DNA from: Pantoea endophytica
GTDB lineage: Bacteria > Pseudomonadota > Gammaproteobacteria > Enterobacterales > Enterobacteriaceae
Reading direction: 5' to 3'
Assembly: GCF_002858935.1 (NCBI RefSeq)
Contig: NZ_PJRT01000005.1
Coordinates: forward strand, 620,001 to 684,000
Length of the DNA stretch: 64,000 bases
Shown here piece by piece: positions 8,895 to 17,468 of this stretch. The position numbers and the translations under genes are program-made. The notes under the pieces were generated by a model. It made no database searches. It had not been told where the DNA came from and saw only the letters and a program-made list of their open reading frames with translations. Within the stretch, counting starts at the first letter, position 1. Each line of letters begins with the position of its first letter.

Positions 8895-10145
8895 TTACGA
8901 CTTTTTATAATCGGTGTAGGCGTTTTGTAAAACCACATGGTCGGCAATATATTTGGCATCGTGCCATACGCCATAAATAAACGATGATGCGCGATTCACC
9001 AGATTGGGCAAGCCAAGGAAGTAAATACCCCGTTCGGCGGAAATACCGCGTTTATGGAACGGCGCACCATTAGCATCAAAGGCATCCACTTTCAGCCAAC
9101 TAAAATCAAATTTAAAACCGGTGGCCCAGATAATGCTGGTAATACCTGCGGCCTGTAGATCCAGTTCTGATAATGGATTAATTAAACATTCTGGATCTGG
9201 CAATAATTCCCATGCTTGCGGCTCGGGCGGTAAGTCCAGGCCATTACGTTCAATATAGGCATCGGCATCACGCAGTACGTCGAAATACGCTTTGTCGCCT
9301 TCAGCAATATTGTCCATTATACCCTCAGCAAAGCTCAGCACGCCGTTATCCCAGGTTTTGGTGATCCCCACTAACGTAATGCCCATGTGCGCCAGTCGGC
9401 GAAAATCGACCGTTTTGCCACCTTCATAACCACTCACGGCAAAAGCAACGTGCTGTTTCTTCGGCTTGATTTTGACTTCATCCCATAAGCCCAGCGCGCC
9501 CAGCCACCAGCAATAATCGCGGTCACGATAGGAACGTGGCGGACGGTAATGTTCGCCGATGGAGAGCGTCACTTCACGGCCAGATTTACGCAACTCTTCC
9601 GCAATTTGTGAGCCTGAAGCACCAGCGCCCACCACCAGCACGCCGCCCTGCGGCAACTGCTGCGGATTTTTATACGCCGATGAATGGATCTGATGCAGCG
9701 CAGCGCTTTCCGGCACGATCTGCGGAAAAGCGGGTTTCTGGAAAGGACCGGTAGCCGCCACCACATTGTCAGCTTCAAATTCACCGGCCGACGTCAGTAC
9801 CTTAAAACCGCTACGTTCTGGTAGACGCTCAACCGAATGGACTTCAACGCCGGTGCGCACCGGCGCATCGAGCATTTTTACGTAGTCTTCGAAATATTGC
9901 GCCATCCGCTCTTTCGGTGGGAACGCTTCCTGGGAAATATTATCGAATTTCATTGAAGGAAAACGATCGTGCCAGGCTGGGCCATTGGCCACCAATGAAT
10001 CCCAACGTTCTGAACGCCAGCGCTCAGCAATACGGCTACGCTCTAACACCACATGTGGCACGCCCATTAACGACAGATGTTCACTCATCGCAATACCTGC
10101 CTGACCCGCTCCGACCACCACGGTATTAATTTTTTCTACTGACAT
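8895..10145 (-). CDS. Flavin-containing monooxygenase (CzcO/FMO-like)
   Basis: A 416-residue class B-type flavoprotein monooxygenase. An FAD-binding VVVGAGQAGIAMSEHL lies at about residues 9-24, an ERW-rich region follows, and a second Rossmann motif GVLVVGAGASGSQIAEEL at about 167-184 binds NADPH. ATGF (near residue 339) is typical of the group, which hydroxylates nitrogen or sulfur atoms or carries out Baeyer-Villiger oxidation. It lies 125 bases downstream of the ABC permease genes on the same strand, with a hairpin between. It may be the last gene of that transport unit and supply the first oxidative step on the imported compound. The substrate cannot be told from sequence. Confidence 0.82.
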   Translation of the reverse strand: MSVEKINTVVVGAGQAGIAMSEHLSLMGVPHVVLERSRIAERWRSERWDSLVANGPAWHDRFPSMKFDNISQEAFPPKERMAQYFEDYVKMLDAPVRTGVEVHSVERLPERSGFKVLTSAGEFEADNVVAATGPFQKPAFPQIVPESAALHQIHSSAYKNPQQLPQGGVLVVGAGASGSQIAEELRKSGREVTLSIGEHYRPPRSYRDRDYCWWLGALGLWDEVKIKPKKQHVAFAVSGYEGGKTVDFRRLAHMGITLVGITKTWDNGVLSFAEGIMDNIAEGDKAYFDVLRDADAYIERNGLDLPPEPQAWELLPDPECLINPLSELDLQAAGITSIIWATGFKFDFSWLKVDAFDANGAPFHKRGISAERGIYFLGLPNLVNRASSFIYGVWHDAKYIADHVVLQNAYTDYKKS

Positions 10146-10227
10146 GTGAGATCCCTAAGATGATCGACCCCGATCTTTTCATGGAAAAGAGTAATCAGGT
10201 GTCGGATGACTACTATTCAGATTAATA

Positions 10228-10257
10228 AATGCTGTGCTATTCAATAAGCACAGCATT
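10228..10257 (-). terminator. Hairpin after the PotC-like permease gene
   Basis: Arms AATGCTGTGCT and AGCACAGCATT form an 11-bp stem 13 bases past the permease stop. Only a weak AT tail follows on the minus strand, so it could be a leaky terminator or an mRNA-stabilising hairpin that sets the monooxygenase level. Confidence 0.55.
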
Positions 10258-10270
10258 CCGTGCGAATACA

Positions 10271-11089
10271 TCAATGCCCTGCTTCGACGTTCAATATTTT
10301 CCCCAAGCCTAAAAACTTATTCGCGATAATTAACATCGTCGCCGTTACGGCAATATAAATAACCGACAGTGCAGCCAGCGTTGGGTCGGCAAATTCACGC
10401 ACATAGTTGTACATCGCCACCGGTAAGGTCTGCGTCGCTTGCGTGGTAATAAACAGCGAAGCGGTAAATTCGTTGAAGGAGAGGATTGCGGCAAATAACC
10501 AACCGCCAAACAAGCCCGGTAAAATCAACGGCACGGTTATGGTCCATACCACGCGCAACGGCGAAGCGCCGAGGCTTGCAGCCGCCATTTCAATACGTTG
10601 CTCAAGGTTTTTCAGCGACACATACACGCTGCGCAGCACAAACGGCAGTACCAGCACGACATGGCAGAAGATCACCAGTGAATAACCGCGTCCAATGCCT
10701 AACTGCGAGACCAGCATCAGTAAGCCGAGGCCAATGGTGAAGTGCGGAATAAACAACGGTGACAACAGCACGCCTTCCAGCACCTGTTTACAGGGGAAAG
10801 TGTAACGTTCAATGGCAATCGCCAGCGTGGCGCCAATAATTACCGCCAGCGTTGAGGCCCATGCTGTCACAATCAACCCCGAATAGAAGCCGTGGCGGAA
10901 GTCATCGTAGTTAACCGCACGCTCAAACCAACGCAGCGACCAGCCTTTCGGTGGGAAGAACAGCACCGAGGTGCTACTGAAGGAAGAGATCAACACCACA
11001 ATGGTTGGCAGCAACACGAACAACAAAATCGCAATCACCAGCGAGCGTCCCGCCAGGGTAATCAATTTATCATTGAGGGATCGGGTCAT
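10271..11089 (-). CDS. ABC transporter permease, PotC-like
   Basis: A 272-residue inner-membrane permease with about six membrane segments. The ATPase-docking EAA-type loop is ASLGASPLRVVWTITVPLIL at about residues 175-194. It belongs to the spermidine/putrescine/iron-type family of importers that work with PotA-like ATPases. The ATG at 11089 (MTRSLNDK) is preferred because it sits one base past the stop of the upstream permease. It pairs with that permease and the binding protein at 12009; the only matching ATPase nearby is at 17469 in the neighbouring unit. Confidence 0.88.
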   Translation of the reverse strand: MTRSLNDKLITLAGRSLVIAILLFVLLPTIVVLISSFSSTSVLFFPPKGWSLRWFERAVNYDDFRHGFYSGLIVTAWASTLAVIIGATLAIAIERYTFPCKQVLEGVLLSPLFIPHFTIGLGLLMLVSQLGIGRGYSLVIFCHVVLVLPFVLRSVYVSLKNLEQRIEMAAASLGASPLRVVWTITVPLILPGLFGGWLFAAILSFNEFTASLFITTQATQTLPVAMYNYVREFADPTLAALSVIYIAVTATMLIIANKFLGLGKILNVEAGH

Positions 11090-11090
11090 A

Positions 11091-11945
11091 TCAGTGGTCT
11101 CCCATCGCATGGAGGAAGCGGCTCATACGTTTCAGCGCCATCAGCAGCAGAATGGTCAGAATCAAACCCGCTATGCTGAGCGCAGCGGCAAACGGAAAAT
11201 TCATCGATGAGAAACCCAGCTGATACACCATGGTAGCCACGGTGCTGACGCGTCCACCACCAATCAGCTGCGGCGTAGCGAAGGCGCTGAACGTCCAGGC
11301 AAACGCGGTGGTCAGGCTGGAAACGATGCCGGGAATCGATAACGGAATGGTCACCGTCAGCAAGGTGCGAATCGGCCCCGCCCCCAGACTGGTCGCGGCT
11401 TTCTCATAATCAGGATTGATGTGCGACAGCGCAGTCGCCAGCATCATCACCATGATTGGCATGGTCACATGCACCAGCGCGACTACCACGCCGGTTTGGG
11501 TAAACATAAACTGGATCGGCTTGTTTATCAGACCCATCGCCAGCAGCAAGCTATTGAGGAAGCCGCTATTACCCAGCACGATGATCCAAGAATATGTCCG
11601 TACCACTTCGCCGAGAAACAGCGGCGTAATGGCGATAATCAAGATGGTGGATTTGATCCAGGTGGTGCGCGTTCTCACCAGCGCATACGCCAGCGGATAA
11701 CTCATCAGCAGCCCAAAAATCGCCGTTTTCGCACTGAGCATCACCGTGTTGATAAACGCATCGGCATAGATTTTCTTGAATAGACCGTTAAAGTTCGCCA
11801 GCGTGAATCCGCCTACATCAAGCGATCCTGGAATATAGGCCCGCACGCTAAACTGCATCACGGCAAACATGGCCACCACCAGCCCAAGCGCCGTGAACGT
11901 GGCGGGGATAATGAACCAGGGTAAGAATGTCGGTTTTTTCGTCAT
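11091..11945 (-). CDS. ABC transporter permease, PotB-like
   Basis: A 284-residue inner-membrane permease. Six hydrophobic segments and the cytoplasmic loop ATSLGAGPIRTLLTVTIPLS at about residues 179-198 identify it as the PotB-type partner of the next permease. It lies 63 bases downstream of the periplasmic binding protein gene. The two permeases would form a heterodimeric channel. The substrate is unknown, but this subfamily usually carries small cationic or amino-acid-like organic molecules. Confidence 0.88.
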   Translation of the reverse strand: MTKKPTFLPWFIIPATFTALGLVVAMFAVMQFSVRAYIPGSLDVGGFTLANFNGLFKKIYADAFINTVMLSAKTAIFGLLMSYPLAYALVRTRTTWIKSTILIIAITPLFLGEVVRTYSWIIVLGNSGFLNSLLLAMGLINKPIQFMFTQTGVVVALVHVTMPIMVMMLATALSHINPDYEKAATSLGAGPIRTLLTVTIPLSIPGIVSSLTTAFAWTFSAFATPQLIGGGRVSTVATMVYQLGFSSMNFPFAAALSIAGLILTILLLMALKRMSRFLHAMGDH

Positions 11946-12008
11946 AGACGTTGCTGCCTGAATAAAGTGTTGCGACTCACCGGGCGGCCAATCGGCCGCC
12001 GCTATTTA

Positions 12009-13040
12009 TCAATGTGACATGATGTTTTCAGAGAACCACTGACGCCACTCGGCGGTTTTCTCCGCGCGCAGTTGCGGATCGGTGTTGATGGTGGCATTCC
12101 ACTGCTCAGGCGTGGTCAGCATGCCAGGCAGCTTCGCCAGTTCTGGATCGATATGCGCATTGGTCACCGTTGGGCTGCCGCGATAAATTTTCGCCACTTC
12201 CTGCTGGATTTCCGGTTTCAGCGCAATATTTATGAACTTGTAGGCCAGTTCCGCATGTTTGCTGCCTTTATTGATACCGACGGTATCAACGCCCAAAATC
12301 GCGCCCTCTTTTGGCACTGCCAGCTTAATGTTGACGCCTTCTGCAATCATGCTGTAGGCGTTCATCGACAGCATCACCTGTACCGGCGTTTCACCTGTGG
12401 AGATCAGCTGCTGGCTGTTGGCATCATCGGTATAGAAGGATTTGATGTTCGGGATCAGCGCTTTCAGCCTGGACTGGCCTTGTTCCCAATGCGCTGCGTC
12501 CGAGCCAGAAAGTTTGGCGGACACCGCGATGATATGGCTCGGATCCCAATCTGGCAGCGCAATCGAGCTCTTCAGTTCCGGACGCCACAGATCGTTCCAG
12601 CTGGTAAATTCTTCGCCCTTCGGCACTAAATCTGGCCGGTAGCCGATGGTGTAAACGTAGCCCCACACGCCAAGGTGATACGGGCTGACTTTGGCCTGCT
12701 GTACCAGATTCACCGCGTTAGGGATTTTGCTCAAGTCGAGCTTTTCAAACAGGCCGCTATTGGCATACAGATAACCGACATGCGCGGTGGTAAAGGTGAC
12801 GTCAGTTTCCGGCGAACCGCCCGCCAGCTTGGCTTTGTTCAAACGATCGATGGTGCCGCCGGTGACGAACTGCACTTCTACGCCGGTTTCTTTGGTGAAC
12901 TCTTTGGCGATAGTTTGATCAATCAGATCCTTAAAGCTGCCACCCCAGGTGCTGACAATCAGCTTATCTGCGGCCACTGCATTCCCTGCGCTTAATACAC
13001 ACGTGGTCAATAACGTTAAGGCACCTATCTTACGCAACAT
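12009..13040 (-). CDS. Periplasmic substrate-binding protein, PotD-type
   Basis: A 343-residue extracellular solute-binding protein. A signal peptide (MLRKIGALTLLTTCVLSAGN, ending AVAA) precedes the mature start DKLIVSTWGGSFKDLID, the usual opening strand of the spermidine/putrescine-binding group. It has the two-lobed binding-protein length. It is the first gene of the leftward unit with two permeases and a flavin monooxygenase, and faces a LysR gene across a 368-base divergent region. The ligand is unknown; polyamine specificity should not be assumed, because this family also binds amino acids, opines and other organic cations. Confidence 0.88.
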   Translation of the reverse strand: MLRKIGALTLLTTCVLSAGNAVAADKLIVSTWGGSFKDLIDQTIAKEFTKETGVEVQFVTGGTIDRLNKAKLAGGSPETDVTFTTAHVGYLYANSGLFEKLDLSKIPNAVNLVQQAKVSPYHLGVWGYVYTIGYRPDLVPKGEEFTSWNDLWRPELKSSIALPDWDPSHIIAVSAKLSGSDAAHWEQGQSRLKALIPNIKSFYTDDANSQQLISTGETPVQVMLSMNAYSMIAEGVNIKLAVPKEGAILGVDTVGINKGSKHAELAYKFINIALKPEIQQEVAKIYRGSPTVTNAHIDPELAKLPGMLTTPEQWNATINTDPQLRAEKTAEWRQWFSENIMSH

Positions 13041-13366
13041 ATTCTTGTCCCCAATGAATGAAATGGCTGTTGTCGCTGCTTTGCACCACCGTCTGGTCCA
13101 TCGCGTCGCAATGCTCTAAAACAGTGCGAAGGCGGCTCTCGGGTGTTGAAGCGATAATGCCGTTGCGGTGAGATGGGGTAAAACAGCATTTCCCTCGCTG
13201 TTGCATCAGGATTTCTGAGGCTAAAAAAGTGGCCTGCTTAACAAGGATTTTCTGAAGCAGGAGTGAGGAAGACGCGAATGGTCGCTGGCGCAAGGACAGG
13301 TGATTATGCTGTAAGTCGGAATTTGGCATAAGAAATGCTTGAGTTGAATCGACCTTATTAGAATGA
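13041..13366. other. Divergent intergenic region between binding protein and LysR genes
   Basis: Over 300 bases without a plausible gene. It should hold the promoter of the transport operon (leftward) and of the LysR gene (rightward). I see no hairpin with a T run and no convincing RNA gene. Confidence 0.4.
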
Positions 13367-13389
13367 CTGACGCGACATGAGCGTGTCAG
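13367..13389. promoter_or_regulatory. Inverted repeat ahead of the LysR gene, possible operator
   Basis: An imperfect inverted repeat with CTGAC at the left end and GTCAG at the right end, 23 bp overall, ends 19 bases before the LysR start. Its position suits autoregulation by the LysR protein. The match to the T-N11-A rule is loose, so this is only a candidate. Confidence 0.35.
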
Positions 13390-13408
13390 CGATCTCAGGA
13401 GAACCTGC

Positions 13409-14371
13409 ATGCTCAGTCGCATCACCCAGCGTCAGCTGGAATATTTTGTCGCTTCCGGTGAAGCGGGCAGCATTATTGGCGCCTCGGAGCGTATTCACGT
13501 CTCCTCTCCGTCGATTTCCGCCGCCATCACCCACATTGAGTCTGAGCTTGGCGTGCAGCTGTTTGTGCGTCACCATGCCCAGGGCGTTTCACTCACTGCA
13601 ATCGGCCACCAGGTATTAAAAGAGGCCAAACTGATCCTCGAACAGATGTCGAACCTTTACACCATTGCATCGGAATCAATGAACAACGTACGCGGCCCGC
13701 TGCGTGTTGGTTGCCTCGATACGTTAGCGCCAATGTTGACGCCGGAATTGGTGTTTGGCTTCGGCCGCGCCTTTCCCGGCGTGCGTATCTCGCTGGTGGA
13801 AGGCAATCATGAGTTGCTGTTAAAACAGCTGCGCTCAGCGGATATCGATATCGCCCTCACCTATGATTTGGTTCCCGCCAGCGATGTGACTTTCCAGTCG
13901 CTGGCGCAACTGCCGCCCTACGTGATGGTGGGCGAGCATCATCCGTTCGCCACACAGTCCGCGGTTTCGATGCAGGATCTGGCTGCTGCGCCGATGGTGC
14001 TGCTGGATATGCCGTGGAGTCGTGAATATTTTCTTGGCTTGTTCAGCGAAGCCGGGGTGACGCCGAATGTGGTGATGCGATCCAGCAGTATGGAAACGGT
14101 GCGCGCGATGGTGGCCAACGGAGTCGGCTTTGGTATCGCTAACGTACGACCTAAAGCGCATTTGTCGCAGGATGGTAAACGCTTGATTCGCGTGCGGTTG
14201 GCGGGGGTTAACAAGGCGATGCAGTTGGGTTATGCCACCATGGCGCAGGTACAGCAATCCAGGGTGGTAAGCGCTTTTGCCGAGCGTTGCCGCATGTTTA
14301 TTTCCGACCAATATATTCCCGGCATGGCGGCACCGAGTTATTTCGATCCGCAAGTGGTGCGAGTGGCGTGA
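13409..14371 (+). CDS. LysR-family regulator of the adjacent transport/catabolic block
   Basis: A 320-residue LysR protein. The N-terminal winged helix reads LEYFVASGEAGSIIGASERI then HVSSPSISAAITHIESELG, followed by a linker helix and an effector-binding domain from about residue 90. It is transcribed away from the binding-protein/permease operon and toward the end of the RidA-to-GhrA operon, so it sits between the two halves of the putative catabolic system. By the usual LysR arrangement it would activate the divergent transport operon in response to an inducer, probably the imported compound or a product of it. Confidence 0.88.
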   Translation: MLSRITQRQLEYFVASGEAGSIIGASERIHVSSPSISAAITHIESELGVQLFVRHHAQGVSLTAIGHQVLKEAKLILEQMSNLYTIASESMNNVRGPLRVGCLDTLAPMLTPELVFGFGRAFPGVRISLVEGNHELLLKQLRSADIDIALTYDLVPASDVTFQSLAQLPPYVMVGEHHPFATQSAVSMQDLAAAPMVLLDMPWSREYFLGLFSEAGVTPNVVMRSSSMETVRAMVANGVGFGIANVRPKAHLSQDGKRLIRVRLAGVNKAMQLGYATMAQVQQSRVVSAFAERCRMFISDQYIPGMAAPSYFDPQVVRVA

Positions 14372-14377
14372 GATCCC

Positions 14378-14399
14378 TGGTCGCCATGAATGGCGACCA
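14378..14399. repeat. 22-bp palindrome, family B, copy 1
   Basis: TGGTCGCCAT and ATGGCGACCA form perfect 10-bp arms around two bases. It lies between the convergent stops of the LysR gene and the GhrA-like gene, where it may work as a bidirectional transcript-end hairpin. A second full copy lies at 50784-50805 and partial copies elsewhere. Confidence 0.8.
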
Positions 14400-14403
14400 A
14401 CGG

Positions 14404-15333
14404 TTAATACCCCTGCTGCGGGAAGACCTGATGCAATACCGCTTCGCCGCGTGCGGCGCGCTGGATATTCGCGGCGACCTGCGGTGCCGCGCTGGCCGGA
14501 ATGGCAACCGAAGCCAAATGCGGCGTGATCAATACATTTTCCATACCCCACAGCGCATCTTCGGGCGGCAACGGTTCACGGTCAAACACATCCAGCGTCG
14601 CCTCGGCGATCTGTCCACGCTGCAACGCCTGCGTTAACGCCACCTGATCAACAATCGCTCCGCGCGACACATTGATAAACGCGCAGCCGTGCGGTAACCG
14701 TGCCAGTCGTTCAGCACTTAGTAAGCCCTGGGTTTGCGGCGTGAGCGGCAGCATCACTACCAAAATATCGCTGCCGGCGAGGAAAGCATCCAGCGCGTCT
14801 ATTCCGCTGCTACAGGTAATGCCGTCGATGTTTTTCTGCGATCGTGACCAGCCGCGCACATCCAATCCCTGGCGCGCCAGCTCAAGCGCGGTGTGCGCGC
14901 CCAATTCACCCAATCCCAGCACGCCAACGCGCACGGTTTCCGGCGACCGCGGATGCAGGTAATGCCAGCGTCGTTCACGTTGTGCCCGCTCAAAAGCCGG
15001 GATGTCACGCACATAACGCAGCACGGCAAACAGCACGAAGCTGGCCATCATCCGCGCCATATGCGGGTCAGACAAACGAACAATGGGGATATCCGGTAAA
15101 TCATCGCGCCCGACCAGCGAATCGACGCCCGCACCCAGATTTATAAGCAGTTTCAGGTTGCGATAAGGGGCGAAAAAACCGTGCGGCGGCTTCCACACCA
15201 ACGCGAAATGCACCTCATCATCGTTTTGCACCTCTTCCGCCCGGCAAAGCGTTACGCCCGGCAGATGCGGTGCGAGCAACGTTGACCACTGTTCAAAACT
15301 GTCGAACTCGCTGTAAAAGACCAAAATACTCAT
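14404..15333 (-). CDS. D-2-hydroxyacid dehydrogenase, GhrA-like
   Basis: A 309-residue NAD(P)-dependent oxidoreductase of the D-isomer 2-hydroxyacid dehydrogenase family, closest to glyoxylate/hydroxypyruvate reductase A. Features are NLGAGVDSLV at about residue 68, the nucleotide-binding VGVLGLGELGAHTALELARQ at about 132, FINVSRGAIVDQ at about 215, DVFDREPLPPE and the catalytic histidine in TPHLAS. It would reduce a 2-oxo acid or oxidise a 2-hydroxy acid. Its start overlaps the stop of the AroQ-like gene in an ATGA. It is the last gene of the eight-gene RidA operon. Confidence 0.88.
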   Translation of the reverse strand: MSILVFYSEFDSFEQWSTLLAPHLPGVTLCRAEEVQNDDEVHFALVWKPPHGFFAPYRNLKLLINLGAGVDSLVGRDDLPDIPIVRLSDPHMARMMASFVLFAVLRYVRDIPAFERAQRERRWHYLHPRSPETVRVGVLGLGELGAHTALELARQGLDVRGWSRSQKNIDGITCSSGIDALDAFLAGSDILVVMLPLTPQTQGLLSAERLARLPHGCAFINVSRGAIVDQVALTQALQRGQIAEATLDVFDREPLPPEDALWGMENVLITPHLASVAIPASAAPQVAANIQRAARGEAVLHQVFPQQGY

Positions 15334-15779
15334 GCCGCATTCGCCTTGATCAACTCAACTACCGCATCTATTGCCAGTTCGTAACCAATCACGCCCAAGC
15401 CTGCAATCACGCCAGTGGCGGCCTTTGATACCAGCGAATGATGGCGGAACGGCTCGCGTTTCCAAATGTTACTCATGTGCGCTTCGATGATCGGGCCATC
15501 AAACATCAGCAATGCATCGAGAATCGGCACCGAAGTGTAGGTCAAACCGGCGGCGTTAATGATCAATCCGGCAGCCTGCTGACGCGCTTCCTGAATCCAG
15601 TCAACCAGCACGCCTTCGTGATTGCTTTGGCGAAATTGCAGTGTGATGTTGTGTGATGCTGCCCGGCGCTGGCAGCGTTCATCAATGCTGGCAAAGCTTT
15701 CGCTGCCGTAAGTGCCGTTCTTGTCCATGCCGTACAGATTAGCGTTCGGGCCGTTAAGAAAAAAAATCTGCTGTGTCAT
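15330..15779 (-). CDS. Type II dehydroquinase-fold protein with altered active site
   Basis: A 149-residue protein of the AroQ family, whose classical members dehydrate 3-dehydroquinate. Conserved blocks are present: NGPNANLYG, SNHEG, INAAGLTYTSV, EAHMSNIWKREPFRHHS and GLGVIGYELA. Against M. tuberculosis AroQ numbering the catalytic Tyr24, Asn75, His101, Ser103 and Arg112 are kept. Arg19 of the flexible lid is Asp (GMDKNGTYG) and His81 is Tyr (LTYTSV), and Arg87 is Leu. Loss of Arg19 and His81 makes ordinary dehydroquinase activity doubtful. Its place among ABC-transporter and hydrolase genes supports a different substrate. Confidence 0.82.
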   Translation of the reverse strand: MTQQIFFLNGPNANLYGMDKNGTYGSESFASIDERCQRRAASHNITLQFRQSNHEGVLVDWIQEARQQAAGLIINAAGLTYTSVPILDALLMFDGPIIEAHMSNIWKREPFRHHSLVSKAATGVIAGLGVIGYELAIDAVVELIKANAA

Positions 15780-15843
15780 CTGAGCTCCTGAGTCACTGTG
15801 CAGTTGTCGCCCGAAAGGGTGACCGAATGACGATTAATGGCGA

Positions 15844-16455
15844 TCAATGCGGGCGCGTGGCGGCCATCGCGGGATGGGCATCGAACAGGGCGAACCACGC
15901 GGCAGTCCGCGGATGGTTTGCCCGCCAGTTAAGAACATCGAAGCGAAAATCGAGATAACCGAGCGCGCAGCCGATGGCAATCAAACCCACGTCATCAGGC
16001 TGCGTACTAAAACCCGCAACCTGACACTCAATTTCGCGTAATGCCGCATGGACTTTTTTCAGCTGAGCATCAGCCCAGCCTTGCCACTGCTTTTCCAATG
16101 GGCGGGCACTGAACTCGTAACGCGCCAGCAAGGCGGCATCGATCAAACCGTCGCCTAACGCCTGGCGCGACAAACTCAACCAGCGCGCATCACCCTGTGA
16201 CGGGATTAAGTCGCCCTTCGCGCGGGCATTGAGGTATTCGCAAATCACGCGGCTGTCGTACAGACATGCCCCTTGTTCGGTTCGCAGTGCGGGCACTTTG
16301 GCTAACGGATTAACGATGGCGATGCGCTCATCACGTTCAACCGGATGCGCCGCCGAATCCAGAAGCTCAATCTCATTCGTGAGCCCAAGACAATGCGCAG
16401 TCACCATCACTTTGCGCACATAGGCAGACGTGGTGGCGTAAAACAGTTGCATCAT
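15844..16455 (-). CDS. Glutathione S-transferase family protein
   Basis: A 203-residue GST with a thioredoxin-like N-terminal domain (MQLFYATTSAYVRKVMVTAH; glutathione site block KVPALRTEQGACLYDSRVIC, cis-Pro and Asp-Ser) and an all-helical C-terminal domain from about residue 88. Such proteins conjugate glutathione to electrophiles, isomerise or dehalogenate. Its ATG overlaps the stop of the quinone oxidoreductase gene by four bases (ATGA), so the two are likely translated together. In this operon it may handle a reactive enone or quinone intermediate. Confidence 0.88.
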   Translation of the reverse strand: MMQLFYATTSAYVRKVMVTAHCLGLTNEIELLDSAAHPVERDERIAIVNPLAKVPALRTEQGACLYDSRVICEYLNARAKGDLIPSQGDARWLSLSRQALGDGLIDAALLARYEFSARPLEKQWQGWADAQLKKVHAALREIECQVAGFSTQPDDVGLIAIGCALGYLDFRFDVLNWRANHPRTAAWFALFDAHPAMAATRPH

Positions 16456-17462
16456 GCCAACGCTCCTTGCTGAACCACGCTCAGCAACACTTTGCCAATG
16501 TTGGCGTTGGCCTCAAGGATTCGATGTGCATCCGCCGCCTGCGCCAGCGGCAAAATTTGATGCAGCGTGGGTTTGATTTTGCCTGCTACGATCAGCGGCA
16601 GCAGATGTTTGCGGATGCACACCGCCAGGCGCGCCTTTTCAGCAGCGCTTTTGGGGCGCAACGTGGAAGAGGTCAAACTCAGTCCTTTACGCATCACCAA
16701 TTGCAGATCGAGCTCGATCTTCGCGCCCTGCATAAATGACAAGCTCACATGACGTCCGCCTTGCGCTAATACGCTAAGATTGCGCGCCACGTAATCACCA
16801 CCCACGTTATCCAGCACCACATCCACGCCTTGCCCTGCGGTTTCCGCTGCAATCACCGCGACAAAATCCTCTTTATGACGATCAATGGCGCGCCAGACGC
16901 CAAGCTGTTGCAGCGCCGCAATTTTGTCGGCACCGCCTGCGGTGGCCACCACACGTGCACCACAGGCGTGCGCACATTGGATGGCAAAGGTGCCAACGCC
17001 GCTGGCGGCACCGTGAATCAGTACGGTTTCACCGGGGGCTAAACGGCCCAGCTCAAACAGGTTGTGCCACACAGTAAACGCCGCTTCGGGGATGCCCGCT
17101 GCATGCGCCAAAGGCAGATTATCGGGCACCGGCAAACACAACTCAGCGCGCGCCACGCAATAGTCGGCATAACCGCCACCGTTCAGCAGCGCCATTACTG
17201 CGTCGCCGATGGCGAAACCACTAACCCCTGCACCTAATGCCACCACGTTACCTGCTACCTCCAGACCGAATACATCTGAGCTGCCCGGTGGGATTGGCAT
17301 GCCGTTACGCTGCATAATGTCAGGACGATTAACGCCCGCGCTGGCGACGCGAATCAATACTTCACCCGCCGCAGGTTGTGGCACGGTACGTTCTACCACC
17401 GTTAACACCTCTGCGCCGCCCGGCTGGCGGGCAATTACCGCGTTCATCATTTCAGGCACCAT
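16452..17462 (-). CDS. NAD(P)H-quinone oxidoreductase (zinc-free MDR family)
   Basis: A 336-residue medium-chain dehydrogenase/reductase of the quinone oxidoreductase (PIG3-like) type. It has the GroES-like N-terminal domain (AGVNRPDIMQRNG) and the NADPH-binding motif VLIHGAASGVGTFAIQCA at about residues 145-162. The zinc ligands of alcohol dehydrogenases are absent. It reduces quinones or enones with NADPH. It starts 6 bases after the ATPase gene and overlaps the GST gene, placing it firmly inside the eight-gene unit. Confidence 0.88.
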   Translation of the reverse strand: MVPEMMNAVIARQPGGAEVLTVVERTVPQPAAGEVLIRVASAGVNRPDIMQRNGMPIPPGSSDVFGLEVAGNVVALGAGVSGFAIGDAVMALLNGGGYADYCVARAELCLPVPDNLPLAHAAGIPEAAFTVWHNLFELGRLAPGETVLIHGAASGVGTFAIQCAHACGARVVATAGGADKIAALQQLGVWRAIDRHKEDFVAVIAAETAGQGVDVVLDNVGGDYVARNLSVLAQGGRHVSLSFMQGAKIELDLQLVMRKGLSLTSSTLRPKSAAEKARLAVCIRKHLLPLIVAGKIKPTLHQILPLAQAADAHRILEANANIGKVLLSVVQQGALA

Positions 17463-17468
17463 CGGATT

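Noticed and set aside
13030..13425. 131-codon minus-strand frame in the binding protein/LysR gap
   Set aside because: No homology or ribosome site, and it overlaps both flanking genes' regulatory region.
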